A DNA stretch of 64,000 nucleotides from Bog-473 sp963791995 (GTDB taxonomy: Bacteria; Actinomycetota; Acidimicrobiia; Acidimicrobiales; RAAP-2). A program made the translations under genes and the position numbers. The notes under the pieces were generated by a model. That model ran no database searches, had not been told where the DNA came from, and worked only from the letters and a program-made list of their open reading frames with translations. The stretch spans positions 62,001 to 126,000 of the forward strand of contig CAWBUQ010000019.1 of the NCBI GenBank assembly GCA_963791995.1. The letters run 5' to 3'. Each line of letters begins with the position of its first letter. The stretch's first letter is position 1. Positions 27,737 through 36,060 of the stretch are shown here, piece after piece.

Positions 27737-28811
27737 GTGACGTACCGAGTGATTCAGTGGGCGACCGGCAACGTCGGCCGGGCAGCAATCGAAGGCGTCT
27801 TGGACCATCCCGACCTCGAGCTGGCCGGCTGCTGGGTCCACTCCGAGCACAAGGACGGCCAGGACGTCGGCACCCTGATCGGACGGGAGCCGATCGGGAT
27901 CGCGGCGAGCCGTGACATCGACGCGTTGCTGGCGCTCGATGCCGACTGCGTCGTGTACAGCCCGATCTTCGCCGACACCGACACCGTGGTCCGGATCCTC
28001 GAGTCCGGCAAGAACCTGGTCACACCGCTCGGTTGGTTCTACCCGCCCGCCGAGGAGCGCACCGCGCTCGACACCGTGTGCCGGACGCGCCGGGGTCACG
28101 TTGCACGGCACGGGCATCCACCCCGGCGGCATCACCGAGCGCTTCCCGCTGATGGTCTCGGCACTGTCGGCGTCCATCACGCGGGTGCGCGCCGAGGAGT
28201 TCTCCGACATCCGCACCTACGGCGCCCCCGACGTCATCCGCGACTGGATGCTCTTCGGCAAGACACCCGACGAGTCACGCAAGAGCATCATGGCCGAGGC
28301 GCTCGGAGCCGGTTTCCGCCAATCGGTGCACATGGTGGCCGACGAGCTCGGCTTCGCCCTCGACCCCGAACTGCGCACGACGCACGACATGGCTGTCGCC
28401 ACGGAGCCGATCGACTCCCCCATCGGGCCGATCGAACCCGGACTGGTGGCGGCCCAGCGCTTCCGCTGGGAAGGACTGGTCGACGGCGAGCCGGTGGTCA
28501 CCGCCGCGGTCAACTGGCTGATGGGCGAGGAGCACCTGGACCCGCCCTGGCGCTTCGGACCCGACGGGGAGCACTTCGAGGTCGAGATCACCGGCGACCC
28601 CGACTGCCTGGTCTCGTTCCGCAAACTGCACCCCGCCTCCATCGAGTCGGGACTCGAACGCAACCGCGGCATCGTGGCGACGGCCATGCACTGCGTCAAC
28701 GCGGTGCCCTACGTGTGCGCGGCCGAGCCGGGACTCCGGACGTACCTCGACATGCCGCTGGTGGCGGGACGCGCTGCCGCGTCCCTGCGCCGGGGGCGGG
28801 CCACGGCGTGA
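27737..28811 (+). CDS. DapB-like NAD(P)H-dependent reductase/amine dehydrogenase family protein, copy 2, one frameshift
   Basis: Paralogue of the gene at 5064. GTG 27737 gives VTYRVIQWATGNVGRAAIEG. The Rossmann motif is at residues 6-16, followed by HSEHKDGQDVGTLIGREPIG and LALDADCVVYSPIFADTDTV. One extra base near 28088 moves the frame, which resumes VTLHGTGIHPGGITERFPLM. The C-terminal half contains FRWEGLVDGEPVVTAAVNWL, NRGIVATAMHCVNAVPYVCA and AEPGLRTYLDMPLVAGR. Repaired length is about 357 residues. The stop overlaps the SDR start by four bases (GTGA), which indicates translational coupling. Substrate unknown. Confidence 0.85.
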
Positions 28812-29624
28812 TCCTCGACCGGTTCCGCCTCGACGACCGGGTGGCCATCGTCACCGGTGCCGGGCTCGGCATCGGACGGGGCATCGCCGTCGGCCTGGCC
28901 CAGGCCGGCGCCGACGTCGTGCTGGCCGCGCGCACCGAGTCCGATCTGGCCGAGGCGGCGAGCCTGGTCGAGCAGGCCGGGCGGCGCGCCCTTGTGGTCC
29001 CGACCGACGTCTTGGAGCTCGACCAGCTCGGACACCTGGTCGACGCCGCTGTCGCAGAATTCGGCCGGCTCGACATCGCCGTCAACAACGCCGGCGGCGC
29101 CATGCCTCGCGCCGCGCTCGACACCAGTGCCGGGTTCTTGGAGCGGGCCTTCCACTTCAACGTCACCGCCCCGTTCACGCTGACCAAGCTGGCGGCCCGC
29201 GCCATGGTGGACACGACGGGCTCCGGCGCGGTGGTGAACATCTCGTCGCGCTCGGCCAGCATGACCCAGACGAGCTTCGCGGCCTACGGCGCCGTCAAGG
29301 CGGCGCTCGACCGGCTCACCCGCAACATGGCACCGGAGCTGGCGCCGCGGGTGCGCCTCAACGCACTCGACGTCGGTGGCGTGGCCACGCGGTCGCTCGA
29401 GATCGTGCTCACCGACGACACCTTGCGGAGCCAGTTCCTCGCCGGGACCCCGATGGCGCCGTCCGGGCGAGCCCGAGGACATCGCCTGTGCCGTCGTCTA
29501 CCTGGTCTCGGACGCCGCCTCCTGGGTCACCGGCAAGGTGTTCGAGATCGACGGCGGGACCGAGGCGCCGGCGATGACGGTGCCGGTGCCGCCGCTCGAA
29601 CCGTCCTCACCATCCCCGGACTGA
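28808..29624 (+). CDS. Short-chain dehydrogenase/reductase (SDR), copy 2 of the module, one frameshift
   Basis: Close relative of the SDR at 4226; both begin (M/V)ILDRF. Start GTG 28808 overlaps the preceding stop. The cofactor motif IVTGAGLGIGRG is at residues 15-26, NNAGGAM is in the middle, the catalytic Ser is in NISSRSAS, and YxxxK is in YGAVKAAL. An extra base near 29462 shifts the frame, which resumes GEPEDIACAVVYLVSDAASW and VTGKVFEIDGGTEAPAMT. Repaired length is about 271 residues. Unlike copy 1, the cofactor loop is canonical. It probably works on the product or substrate of the coupled DapB-like enzyme. Confidence 0.88.
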
Positions 29625-29628
29625 CCGA

Positions 29629-29936
29629 CTAGCCCGGGGAGGCCGGCAGGATCGCCGGCTTCGCCTCGTAGGACGTGGCGGTCGCGCCGGTCATGCGGCT
29701 CAAGTTGCGCTCGGCGAAGGCCGCCTCGTGCGGTTGCGCCAGGTGCGCGTCGAAGTGCTGCTGTGACTCCCAGCACTCGAAGAAGCGGAACGTGTTGGGC
29801 GCGTGGAGATCCTCGGACCAGAAGTACTCGACACACCCGGCGTCGCGCCGGCTGGCCTCGGTGACCTCGTCAGGCTGGCGAGGACGTCGACGCGGTCGGC
29901 CGGGTCGAAGCTCATGGAGCCGGCGATGATGATCAC
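29629..29936 (-). CDS. Antibiotic biosynthesis monooxygenase (ABM) domain protein, one frameshift
   Basis: Small dimeric ferredoxin-fold protein of about 103 residues. GTG 29936 begins VIIIAGSMSFDPADRVDVLA. A base is missing near 29878, after which the next frame reads EVTEASRRDAGCVEYFWSED, HAPNTFRFFECWESQQHFDA and HLAQPHEAAFAERNLSRMTG to a stop at 29629. These are the standard ABM segments (E/W in the strand, H in the helix). Members are quinol monooxygenases or heme-degrading-like proteins, so the exact role is open. It lies just after the amidohydrolase on the same strand and is convergent with the SDR (4-bp gap). Confidence 0.75.
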
Positions 29937-29949
29937 GCCAATGCGTCCT

Positions 29950-31185
29950 TCACCACCGGTGCCTCCCTTCACGACGGCCAGAATCGCGCGACTGGTCCTG
30001 CAGGACACCGATGTCGGCCAGGGGGTCGCCGTCGACGACCACCAGGTCGGCCAGGTAGCCCTCGCGTACCGCGCCGAGCTCGTGCCCGCGGCCCATGAGC
30101 TCTGCGCCGTTGCGGGTGGCCCAGCGGATCACGTCGAGTGCGGGGATCCCGGCCTCCTTCACGTAGAACTCGAGCTCGTCGGCGTAGTGGCCGTGCGGCA
30201 GGCCGATGGCCCCGTAGTCATCGCCGCACAGCAGCTTCACGCCGGCCGCGTTGGCCCGGGGCAGGATCGCCATCGACCGCTCGATGTCCTCGGCCATGGC
30301 GGCGCTGAACCCGAGGCCGCCGCCTCCCATCAACTCGGCGAAACGGGCCGGGAAGAGCTGGCTCGGGACGAGGAAGGTGCCCAGCTCGACCATGCGCTCA
30401 ATGGCCATCTCGTCGAGCCCGTCACCGTGGTCGACGACGTCGATGCCGGCATCGAGCGCCATGTGGATGGCATCGGCGTTGGCGATGTGGCCCCGCACAA
30501 GGGCGCCGCGCTCGTGGGCCGCCTCGATGCCGGCCGTGAGCTCGGCCCGGCTCATCTCGATCCGCTCGCTCGGCGCGACCGTGCCGTGCCCGCCCGTGAC
30601 GAACATCTTGATGATCTCGGCGCCCTGCTTGATCTCCTCGCGCACCGCCCGGCGGAACTCGTCGGGGCCGTCGGAGCGGGCGATGGCCCCGCGGGCGCCG
30701 ACGTCCCAGTACCACGGGAAGCTCTTGTCGCCGGCGTGGCCCGTGGTGCTGACGTCCCGGCTCCCGGCCATCAGGCGAGGACCGGGAAACAGGCCCTCGG
30801 CGATGGCGGCCTTCATGGAGGCGTCGATGGCGAACGGTGCGCCGGCGCTGACGACGCCGGTGAAGCCGCAGCGCAGAGCGAGCTCGAGGTGGTGGGCGGC
30901 GCGCACGGCCTGGAGCGCCGGCGGTTCCTCCAGCCCGAAGGGCGCCGTCTTCGACCCGAGCTCGTGGTAGGTGGCGTGGAAATGGCTGCTCACCAGGCCG
31001 GGCATGAGGGTACGTCCCCCGAGATCGACCACCCGGTCCTCGGGGGTCGTCTCGACGCCGTCGGAGTCGGTGTCGACCCCGGAACGGACGGTGGCGATGC
31101 GCCGCTCTTCGACGACGACCGTGCTGCGCGGTCGCACGCCATCGGCGTCGAGAACGGTGGCGCCGCGCAGGACCAACCTAGGCAC
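29950..31185 (-). CDS. Amidohydrolase family protein (imidazolonepropionase-like), possible frameshift at the end
   Basis: Metal-dependent TIM-barrel hydrolase. GTG 31185 gives VPRLVLRGATVLDADGVRPR; the long upstream extension to 31422 is antisense to the neighbour and rejected. The composite beta-sandwich is followed by DLGGRTLMPGLVSSHFHATY, where the family HxH metal motif appears as HFH. Later come EIIKMFVTGGHGTVAP (the bridging Lys region), GALVRGHIANADAIHMALDA with His, HGDGLDEMAI, and KLLCGDDYGAIGLPHGHYAD with the catalytic Asp. The C-terminal GYLADLVVVDGDPLADIGVL is typical. The tail after LQDQS is odd, and a slip near 29985 is likely. About 411 residues. Probably cleaves a cyclic amide, urea or lactone. 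Confidence 0.88.
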   Translation of the reverse strand: MPRLVLRGATVLDADGVRPRSTVVVEERRIATVRSGVDTDSDGVETTPEDRVVDLGGRTLMPGLVSSHFHATYHELGSKTAPFGLEEPPALQAVRAAHHLELALRCGFTGVVSAGAPFAIDASMKAAIAEGLFPGPRLMAGSRDVSTTGHAGDKSFPWYWDVGARGAIARSDGPDEFRRAVREEIKQGAEIIKMFVTGGHGTVAPSERIEMSRAELTAGIEAAHERGALVRGHIANADAIHMALDAGIDVVDHGDGLDEMAIERMVELGTFLVPSQLFPARFAELMGGGGLGFSAAMAEDIERSMAILPRANAAGVKLLCGDDYGAIGLPHGHYADELEFYVKEAGIPALDVIRWATRNGAELMGRGHELGAVREGYLADLVVVDGDPLADIGVLQDQSRDSGRREGRHRW

Positions 31186-31309
31186 GGGCAGCGACGACCT
31201 CGTGAGGTCCGGAGCCGGGTCCGGTACCGTTCTCGGGCACGGAGCCAACCATAGTGACCACCTCGCCCGCCGGTCCCTGCCGGCACCAGGGCCAGCGGAC
31301 CGGTCCGTC

Positions 31310-32167
31310 ATGACGCTCGGCCCGGCCGACACGGTCTTGTGCTCGGGCACCCTGCGCCGTGGCATCACCTTCCGCGAACGCCTCGATGCGGCGCGTGCCG
31401 GCGGTTTCAGCGCCATCTCCATGTGGGGCCGCGACTACCGCGACGCCCGGGACGAGGGTTGGAGCGACGCCGACGTGGTGGCGATGCTCGGTGATCACGG
31501 GCTGGCCGTCGCAGAAGTCGACCCGGCGTGGTGGTGGACCCCGGGCGCGGGCGACGTGCGCATCCCGCCCGAGCTCGACACCGAGCGCATCTTCGCGTTC
31601 GGCGAGGACGAGCTCTTCGCCGTGGCCGAGGCGATCGGTGCCCACTCGGTCAACGCGGTCGACGTCTTCGGGGGCACCTGGTCGCTCGACGACGCCGCGG
31701 CAGCCTTCGCCGCCCTCTGCGACCGCGCCGCTGAGCGGGGCCTCCTCGTGCAGCTCGAGTTCCTGCCCTGGTCGAAGATCCCCGACCTCGAGACGGCCTG
31801 GTCCATCGTCGAGGCTGCCGGCCGGTCCAACGGCGGGCTGGCGCTCGATGCCTGGCATTACTTCCGCAGCGGCTCGGCCAGCCGCTCGTTGTGCGCCATC
31901 CCGGGTGCACGGGTGACCGGGCTCCAGCTCTGCGACGCGCCGTCGGCACCCGAAGCGGACCCGATGCACGCCACGCTGCACCAGCGGCTCCTGCCCGGCG
32001 ACGGCGAACTGGCGCTGGGCACGCTCATGGCAGACCTGCGCAGCATCGCAGCGGTGGCGCCGGTGGGGGTCGAGGTGTTCTCGGACGACCTCGATGCCCT
32101 CGACCCGGTCGACGTCGGGCGTCGCGCCGGTGCCGCGGTGCGCAGTGTGTGTCAGCTCCCCGTCTAA
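31310..32167 (+). CDS. Sugar phosphate isomerase/epimerase family protein (AP endonuclease 2-like TIM barrel)
   Basis: Xylose-isomerase-like TIM barrel, 285 residues. ATG 31310 gives MTLGPADTVLCSGTLRRGIT. The barrel shows FRERLDAARAGGFSAISMWG, VVAMLGDHGLAVAEVDPAWW, LLVQLEFLPWSKIPDLETAW (with the metal-ligand Glu) and GGLALDAWHYFRSG (Asp and His). TGLQLCDAPSAPEADPMHAT follows near the C-terminus, then VAPVGVEVFSDDLDALDPVD. The acid ligands fit a divalent-metal isomerase, epimerase or dehydratase of the IolE/Hyi type. The substrate is unknown. It is divergent from the amidohydrolase. Confidence 0.85.
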   Translation: MTLGPADTVLCSGTLRRGITFRERLDAARAGGFSAISMWGRDYRDARDEGWSDADVVAMLGDHGLAVAEVDPAWWWTPGAGDVRIPPELDTERIFAFGEDELFAVAEAIGAHSVNAVDVFGGTWSLDDAAAAFAALCDRAAERGLLVQLEFLPWSKIPDLETAWSIVEAAGRSNGGLALDAWHYFRSGSASRSLCAIPGARVTGLQLCDAPSAPEADPMHATLHQRLLPGDGELALGTLMADLRSIAAVAPVGVEVFSDDLDALDPVDVGRRAGAAVRSVCQLPV

Positions 32168-32182
32168 CCCGGCTTAGCTCCG

Positions 32183-32215
32183 CGTCGCTCCGTGTATCCG
32201 ACGTCGCTCCGTGTA
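32183..32215. repeat. Short tandem direct repeat
   Basis: CGTCGCTCCGTGTA occurs at 32183-32196 and again at 32202-32215, a 19-bp period, in the 204-bp gap between the isomerase gene and the DUF6458 gene. It could be a duplicated regulator half-site or a simple slippage product. Nothing else recognisable is in the gap apart from the ribosome site of the next gene. Confidence 0.4.
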
Positions 32216-32371
32216 GAGGAACAGCGTCCGCACGTCTCCCAACCTGTGGATCAGCTGGGTCAGCAACTTCCCGGCAAGAGAAATTCCACGTGAACCCTGC
32301 AAATCCGCCTGTCAGGTTTTCGGGCAAACTTCGGCGGGTACAGCCATTGCAGCAAACGAAAGGGGCTTCTC

Positions 32372-32623
32372 GTGATTGGAGCCGGAGGACTGGTTGTCAG
32401 CATCATCGTTTTTGCAGTGGGGGCGATTCTCGATTGGGCCGTCACCGAGCCCTACCAACACGGCTTTAACGTCAACAAAGTGGGTTGGATCTTGATGATT
32501 GTCGGCGTTGTCGGCGCTGTCGTCTCAGTCGTCGTCATGGTGGCGGCGAACACCCGCCGCAGGCGAACGGTCGTGGACGATGGCCAGGGGAACGTTGTAC
32601 GTCGGGTCGACTCGACGTACTAG
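32372..32623 (+). CDS. DUF6458-type small membrane protein
   Basis: 83 residues. GTG 32372 follows AAAGGGGC. Two membrane helices: GLVVSIIVFAVGAILDWAVT and VGWILMIVGVVGAVVSVVVM, followed by NTRRRRTVVDDGQGNVVRRV. The middle segment FNVNKVGWILMIVGVVG matches the DUF6458 pattern common in actinobacteria. Base composition is lower in GC than its neighbours. The function is unknown; it is followed by another very small membrane protein and then a strong terminator. Confidence 0.85.
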   Translation: MIGAGGLVVSIIVFAVGAILDWAVTEPYQHGFNVNKVGWILMIVGVVGAVVSVVVMVAANTRRRRTVVDDGQGNVVRRVDSTY

Positions 32624-32665
32624 GTCAGGCACGCTCGGGGCTTCATATATCAGGAGGATATTGTC

Positions 32666-32830
32666 ATGGTTTTGATTCTTGCATTGCTGCTCGTCTTGAT
32701 CCTTTTCGGAGCGGGATTTGCGGTACATCTCTTGTGGATCGCGGCTGCCATATTTCTAGTTTTGTGGCTGGTCGGCTTTGCTATTGGTCGGGGCGAGGGC
32801 GCTGGAAGTCACCGCTTTTATCGGTGGTAG
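32666..32830 (+). CDS. Very small hydrophobic membrane protein (54 residues)
   Basis: ATG 32666 follows a strong CAGGAGGA ribosome site 8-15 bases upstream. The product is almost wholly hydrophobic with two helices, VLILALLLVLILFGAGFAV and WIAAAIFLVLWLVGFAIG, and a short tail ending SHRFYRW. Similar hydrophobic 50-60-residue proteins with an Arg-rich aromatic ending are widespread in actinobacteria, without known function. Codon use is noticeably AT-richer than the surroundings. It is followed 46 bp later by an intrinsic terminator. Confidence 0.75.
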   Translation: MVLILALLLVLILFGAGFAVHLLWIAAAIFLVLWLVGFAIGRGEGAGSHRFYRW

Positions 32831-32876
32831 GGGTTTCGCCTTTTGGCACATTCAGGCGGTAGGAGCAACTCGGGAA

Positions 32877-32912
32877 ACAAGAAACGGCTCCCTTCGGGGG
32901 GCCGTTTCTTGT
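32877..32912 (+). terminator. Strong intrinsic terminator hairpin
   Basis: ACAAGAAACGGC pairs perfectly with GCCGTTTCTTGT, extended by a UCCC/GGGG segment (one G-U pair) around a TTCG tetraloop. The result is a 16-bp stem. It follows the 54-residue membrane protein and precedes the DUF1990 gene. A CC-rich stretch follows instead of a T-run, but the T-rich 3' arm (GTTTCTTGT) helps. Confidence 0.85.
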
Positions 32913-32994
32913 CCCCTTCGTCGGAACGCCGGCCGGGCACATCCGGTCGGTGAAGGCGAACCACTGCTGGGGCCCCAGCTGATAACAACGGGCC

Positions 32995-33603
32995 ATGAGG
33001 TTCGTCCGGCCGTCGGACTCGGCGGCCATGCAATCGATGGTGAAATCCCTCGAACAGGCCGAGCCGACCTACCGCGAAATCGGAGTGACCCTGGCCGGAA
33101 AACATCCCGAGGGGTTTCACCACGATCACTACGAAGTGGTGCTCGGCACCGGACCTGCCACGTTCGTACGAGCCGTGCACGGCCTCAAGTCCTGGGCAGC
33201 TCACACCCTCCCCGGCATGCGCGTCTTTCCCGAGGACCAGGAGATCCGCACGGGCGTCACCGTTGTCGTGACCCTGGGGACACCCCTGATGGCCCTGGCG
33301 GCGCCGTGTCGGATCGTGAGCGTGATTGACGGACAGACCCGATGGGGATTCGCCTACGGGACGCTGCCCGGCCATCCCGAGCAGGGTGAGGAGGCCTTCG
33401 TCATCACCATCTCACCGGACCAGACGGTCGTCTTCGAAATCGAAGCGTTCTCCCGCCCGGCCGAGCTCCTCGTCCGCTTGTCGGGCCCGATCGGGAGAGG
33501 CATGCAGAAAGGCGGCACCGGTGGCTACCTCCGCGCGCTGAAGCGATTCGTCGACGCAGGCGGCGCGGACGCGGCGGACGGCGCGGACGCCGAGGAACCC
33601 TAG
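32995..33603 (+). CDS. DUF1990 family protein
   Basis: 202 residues, cytoplasmic. ATG 32995 begins MRFVRPSDSAAMQSMVKSLE. The family core is LAGKHPEGFHHDHYEVVLGT, LKSWAAHTLPGMRVFPEDQE, IRTGVTVVVTLGTPLMALAA, PCRIVSVIDGQTRWGFAYGT and LPGHPEQGEEAFVITISPDQ. It ends with an Ala/Asp-rich low-complexity tail (about 185-202). DUF1990 proteins have a lipocalin/START-like fold predicted for small-molecule binding; no activity is established. Confidence 0.88.
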   Translation: MRFVRPSDSAAMQSMVKSLEQAEPTYREIGVTLAGKHPEGFHHDHYEVVLGTGPATFVRAVHGLKSWAAHTLPGMRVFPEDQEIRTGVTVVVTLGTPLMALAAPCRIVSVIDGQTRWGFAYGTLPGHPEQGEEAFVITISPDQTVVFEIEAFSRPAELLVRLSGPIGRGMQKGGTGGYLRALKRFVDAGGADAADGADAEEP

Positions 33604-33708
33604 GGGTTTCTGAGCGATCCGAAGACATTTGCAATACCGGTTGGCAACGCACCGACGCAGTGCTAGACCAGACCGCGTCACGAAGACATGACCCGAGAGG
33701 AGTCGTCG

Positions 33709-34017
33709 ATGAAATTCGTAGTGACGTGGAAGACGCGGAGCGGCGCATCGGCCGCTGACAACGAGGCTGCGGCAGCTCGCACGCTCGAGGTCTTCGGGAA
33801 GTGGTCGCCGCCCTCTGACGAAACGTTTCACCAGTTCTTGGGTCGCCTCGACGGCACGGGCGGCTTTGCGGTCGTCGAGACCGACAATCCGGACTCCCTC
33901 GCTGAAGCCCCGGCGAAGTTCGGGACCTACTTGGATTTTGAGATAATCCCGGTGAACGACATCGGCGAGACCACGCGCCTGCTCGGCGAGGGAGTCGAAT
34001 TCCGAAAGTCGGTCTAG
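33709..34017 (+). CDS. DUF3303 family protein
   Basis: 102 residues. The start MKFVVTWKTRSGASAADNEA at 33709 is chosen because GAGAGGAG lies just upstream; an in-frame ATG at 33688 is possible. The family pattern is WSPPSDETFHQFLGRLDGTG, GFAVVETDNPDSLAEAPAKF and FEIIPVNDIGETTRLLGEGV, a small ferredoxin-like dimeric fold. The function is unknown. Single-gene unit between the DUF1990 gene and the DyP peroxidase. Confidence 0.88.
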   Translation: MKFVVTWKTRSGASAADNEAAAARTLEVFGKWSPPSDETFHQFLGRLDGTGGFAVVETDNPDSLAEAPAKFGTYLDFEIIPVNDIGETTRLLGEGVEFRKSV

Positions 34018-34115
34018 GGGTCGCGCTTGCTCCCGCCGCTACGCTCTTTCCCGGCCGGCGCCCGCCACCCCGGCACCGTCGGATCGCACCGAAAGGGACA
34101 CACGGGAGAACGTCT

Positions 34116-35225
34116 ATGGCGACCGTCTCACAAGATCCGGTAGCCGCCACGTCGGCCTCAGTCGCCCAACCCGTGCTGACGCCGCTCACCGCGAGCGCCG
34201 TCGTGCTCGTCCTCACCGTCGACGAAGGCGGTGAGCCCGTGGTCCAAGACCTGTTGGCCGACCTCTCCGGACTGGCCCGGACGGTGGGCTTTCGTGCCCT
34301 GTCCGGTGGGCTGGCCGTGGTGGTCGGGATCGGATCGGCGGCGTGGGATCGCCTTTTCAGGGGCCCCCGACCACGTGAGCTCCACCCCTTCGAGGCCCTC
34401 GACGGTGACCGGCACCGTGCCGTGGCCACGCCAGGCGACCTCTTGTTCCACATCAGGGCCGCGACCATGGACCTGTGCTGGGAGTTGGCCTCCCTCGTCG
34501 TCGACCGGCTGGCCGGCGTGGCCACGGTGGTGGACGAGGTGCACGGGTTCAGGTACTTCGACGAGCGGGATCTGCTCGGTTTCGTCGACGGGAGCGAGAA
34601 CCCGACCGGGCCGGCCGCCGATGCGGCGGTGACCATCGGGTCCGAGGATCCGCCGTTCGCCGGCGGGAGCTACGTGATCGTCCAGAGGTATCTGCACGAC
34701 ATGGCCGCGTGGAACTCGCTGAGCGTCGAAGAACAAGAGCGCGTCGTCGGGCGGGCCAAGCTCTCCAACGTCGAGATGGACGACGAGGTCAAGCCGTCCA
34801 ACTCGCATGTGGCGCTGAACACCATCGTGGAAGCGGACGGGACCCAGCGTCAGATCCTGCGGGAGAACATGCCCTTCGGGTCGCTCGGTGCCGGGGAGTT
34901 CGGGACGTACTTCATCGGCTACGCCGCGACGCCGTCGGTGACCGAGCTGATGCTCCAGCACATGTTCCTCGGGGACCCGCCGGGCAACCACGACCGGATC
35001 CTCGACTTCTCCACCGCGATCACCGGCTCCTTGTTCTTCGTGCCCACCGCTGACTTCCTCGACGACCCCCCTGCCCTGCCGGGCGACGAGGGCGGCGCGG
35101 ACGAGGGCGGCGCGGACTCTGCCGAAGCGGATCCGGCGGAGTCGCCGGCGGCCGCTTCGGACGACGAACACCCCTTCACCGACGGGTCCCTCGGGATCGG
35201 CGGCCTCAAGGACGCCTCCGCGTAA
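34116..35225 (+). CDS. Dye-decolourising (DyP-type) heme peroxidase with encapsulin-targeting tail
   Basis: Heme peroxidase of 369 residues; no signal peptide. The distal motif LGFVDGSENPTGPAADAAVT at about residues 152-171 carries the GxxDG Asp. The proximal His lies in KPSNSHVALNTIVEADG. The distal Arg region is RQILRENMPFGSLGAGEFGT, followed by YFIGYAATPSVTELMLQHMF. After the catalytic domain comes an Asp/Glu/Ala-rich linker (about 310-350) and the C-terminal peptide DGSLGIGGLKD. This closely matches the encapsulin cargo-loading signal (SLGIGSLKG type), so the enzyme is probably packaged in an encapsulin shell. The shell gene, usually adjacent, is not in this window. The stop overlaps the next start by one base. 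Confidence 0.94.
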   Translation: MATVSQDPVAATSASVAQPVLTPLTASAVVLVLTVDEGGEPVVQDLLADLSGLARTVGFRALSGGLAVVVGIGSAAWDRLFRGPRPRELHPFEALDGDRHRAVATPGDLLFHIRAATMDLCWELASLVVDRLAGVATVVDEVHGFRYFDERDLLGFVDGSENPTGPAADAAVTIGSEDPPFAGGSYVIVQRYLHDMAAWNSLSVEEQERVVGRAKLSNVEMDDEVKPSNSHVALNTIVEADGTQRQILRENMPFGSLGAGEFGTYFIGYAATPSVTELMLQHMFLGDPPGNHDRILDFSTAITGSLFFVPTADFLDDPPALPGDEGGADEGGADSAEADPAESPAAASDDEHPFTDGSLGIGGLKDASA

Positions 35226-35812
35226 TGCGCCAGCTGGGCGTCGTCGAGTTCGTCACCCTCGACGGTGTGATGCAGGGTCTGGGTGGACCCGACGAGGACC
35301 GCGAGGGCGGGTTCGAGTACGGCGGCTGGGGGGCTCCCTACGGCGACGAGGTGCTCGGCCGGCAGGCCGGACAGGGCATCGGCCAGACCTCGGCCTATCT
35401 CTTCGGTCGCAAGACCTACGAGCACATGGCGGCGCACTGGCCCCACGAACCCGACGACAACCCGATCGCCGCCAGCCTGAACGCTACGCCGAAGTACGTC
35501 GTGACCAGGTCGCTCCGCCAGGTCGAGTGGACCGGATCGCACATCATCGCCGGCAACGTGGTCGAGGAGATCCGGGCGCTCAAGGAGGAGGGCGACGGCT
35601 TCATCACCGTGCTGGGAAGCGGCAACCTCGTGCAGACCCTCATTGCGCACGACCTGATCGACGTCTACCACGTGTTCATCCACCCGCTCGTCCTCGGGAC
35701 CGGCACCCGGCTCTTTCGAGGCACCGAGCACCCGCTCCGCCTCCGTCTGGTCGACTGCACACCCACCACCACCGGCGTGCTGCTGTGCACCTACGAGCGG
35801 GCCACGGACTGA
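35225..35812 (+). CDS. Dihydrofolate reductase/RibD C-terminal family protein
   Basis: 195-residue protein of the RibD-C/bacterial DHFR-like fold common in actinobacteria. The start MRQLGVVEFVTLDGVMQGLG at 35225 overlaps the DyP stop (TAATG), suggesting co-translation. Hallmarks are SAYLFGRKTYEHMAAHWPHE, ATPKYVVTRSLRQVEWTG, VLGSGNLVQTLIAHDLIDVY and HVFIHPLVLGTGTRLFRGTE. NADPH-dependent reductase activity is likely from the family; the substrate is not known and is not necessarily folate. It occupies the position where an encapsulin gene would be expected. Confidence 0.9.
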   Translation: MRQLGVVEFVTLDGVMQGLGGPDEDREGGFEYGGWGAPYGDEVLGRQAGQGIGQTSAYLFGRKTYEHMAAHWPHEPDDNPIAASLNATPKYVVTRSLRQVEWTGSHIIAGNVVEEIRALKEEGDGFITVLGSGNLVQTLIAHDLIDVYHVFIHPLVLGTGTRLFRGTEHPLRLRLVDCTPTTTGVLLCTYERATD

Positions 35813-35839
35813 GCCCGGCGGTGGAGCCGGCCCGTCGGG

Positions 35840-36052
35840 TCAGGGCTGCGGCGGCGCGCTGGTGACCGGGTGTTCGTCGCGCCTGCCCCTGGCCATGGCC
35901 CATCGAACGATCTCGACCGTGAGCCAGACGAGCGTGATCAGGACCATCAGGGCGACGACGGCAAAGAGCGCGTCCGCCCACCACGGGAACGACGCCTGAC
36001 CGCCAGCGCGGTGGCCCCATGCGGTCGGGAAGAGGGGGCGAAGGTGGGTCAT
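35840..36052 (-). CDS. Small single-pass membrane protein
   Basis: 70 residues, not recognised as a family. A Trp/Arg-containing N-terminus (RPLFPTAWGHRAGG) is followed by one membrane helix, ALFAVVALMVLITLVWLTVE, and a positively charged Pro-rich tail. The start at 36052 lies 8 bp after the aldo/keto reductase stop on the same strand, so it is likely the second gene of that unit. The function is unknown. Confidence 0.6.
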   Translation of the reverse strand: MTHLRPLFPTAWGHRAGGQASFPWWADALFAVVALMVLITLVWLTVEIVRWAMARGRRDEHPVTSAPPQP

Positions 36053-36060
36053 GAGGATCG

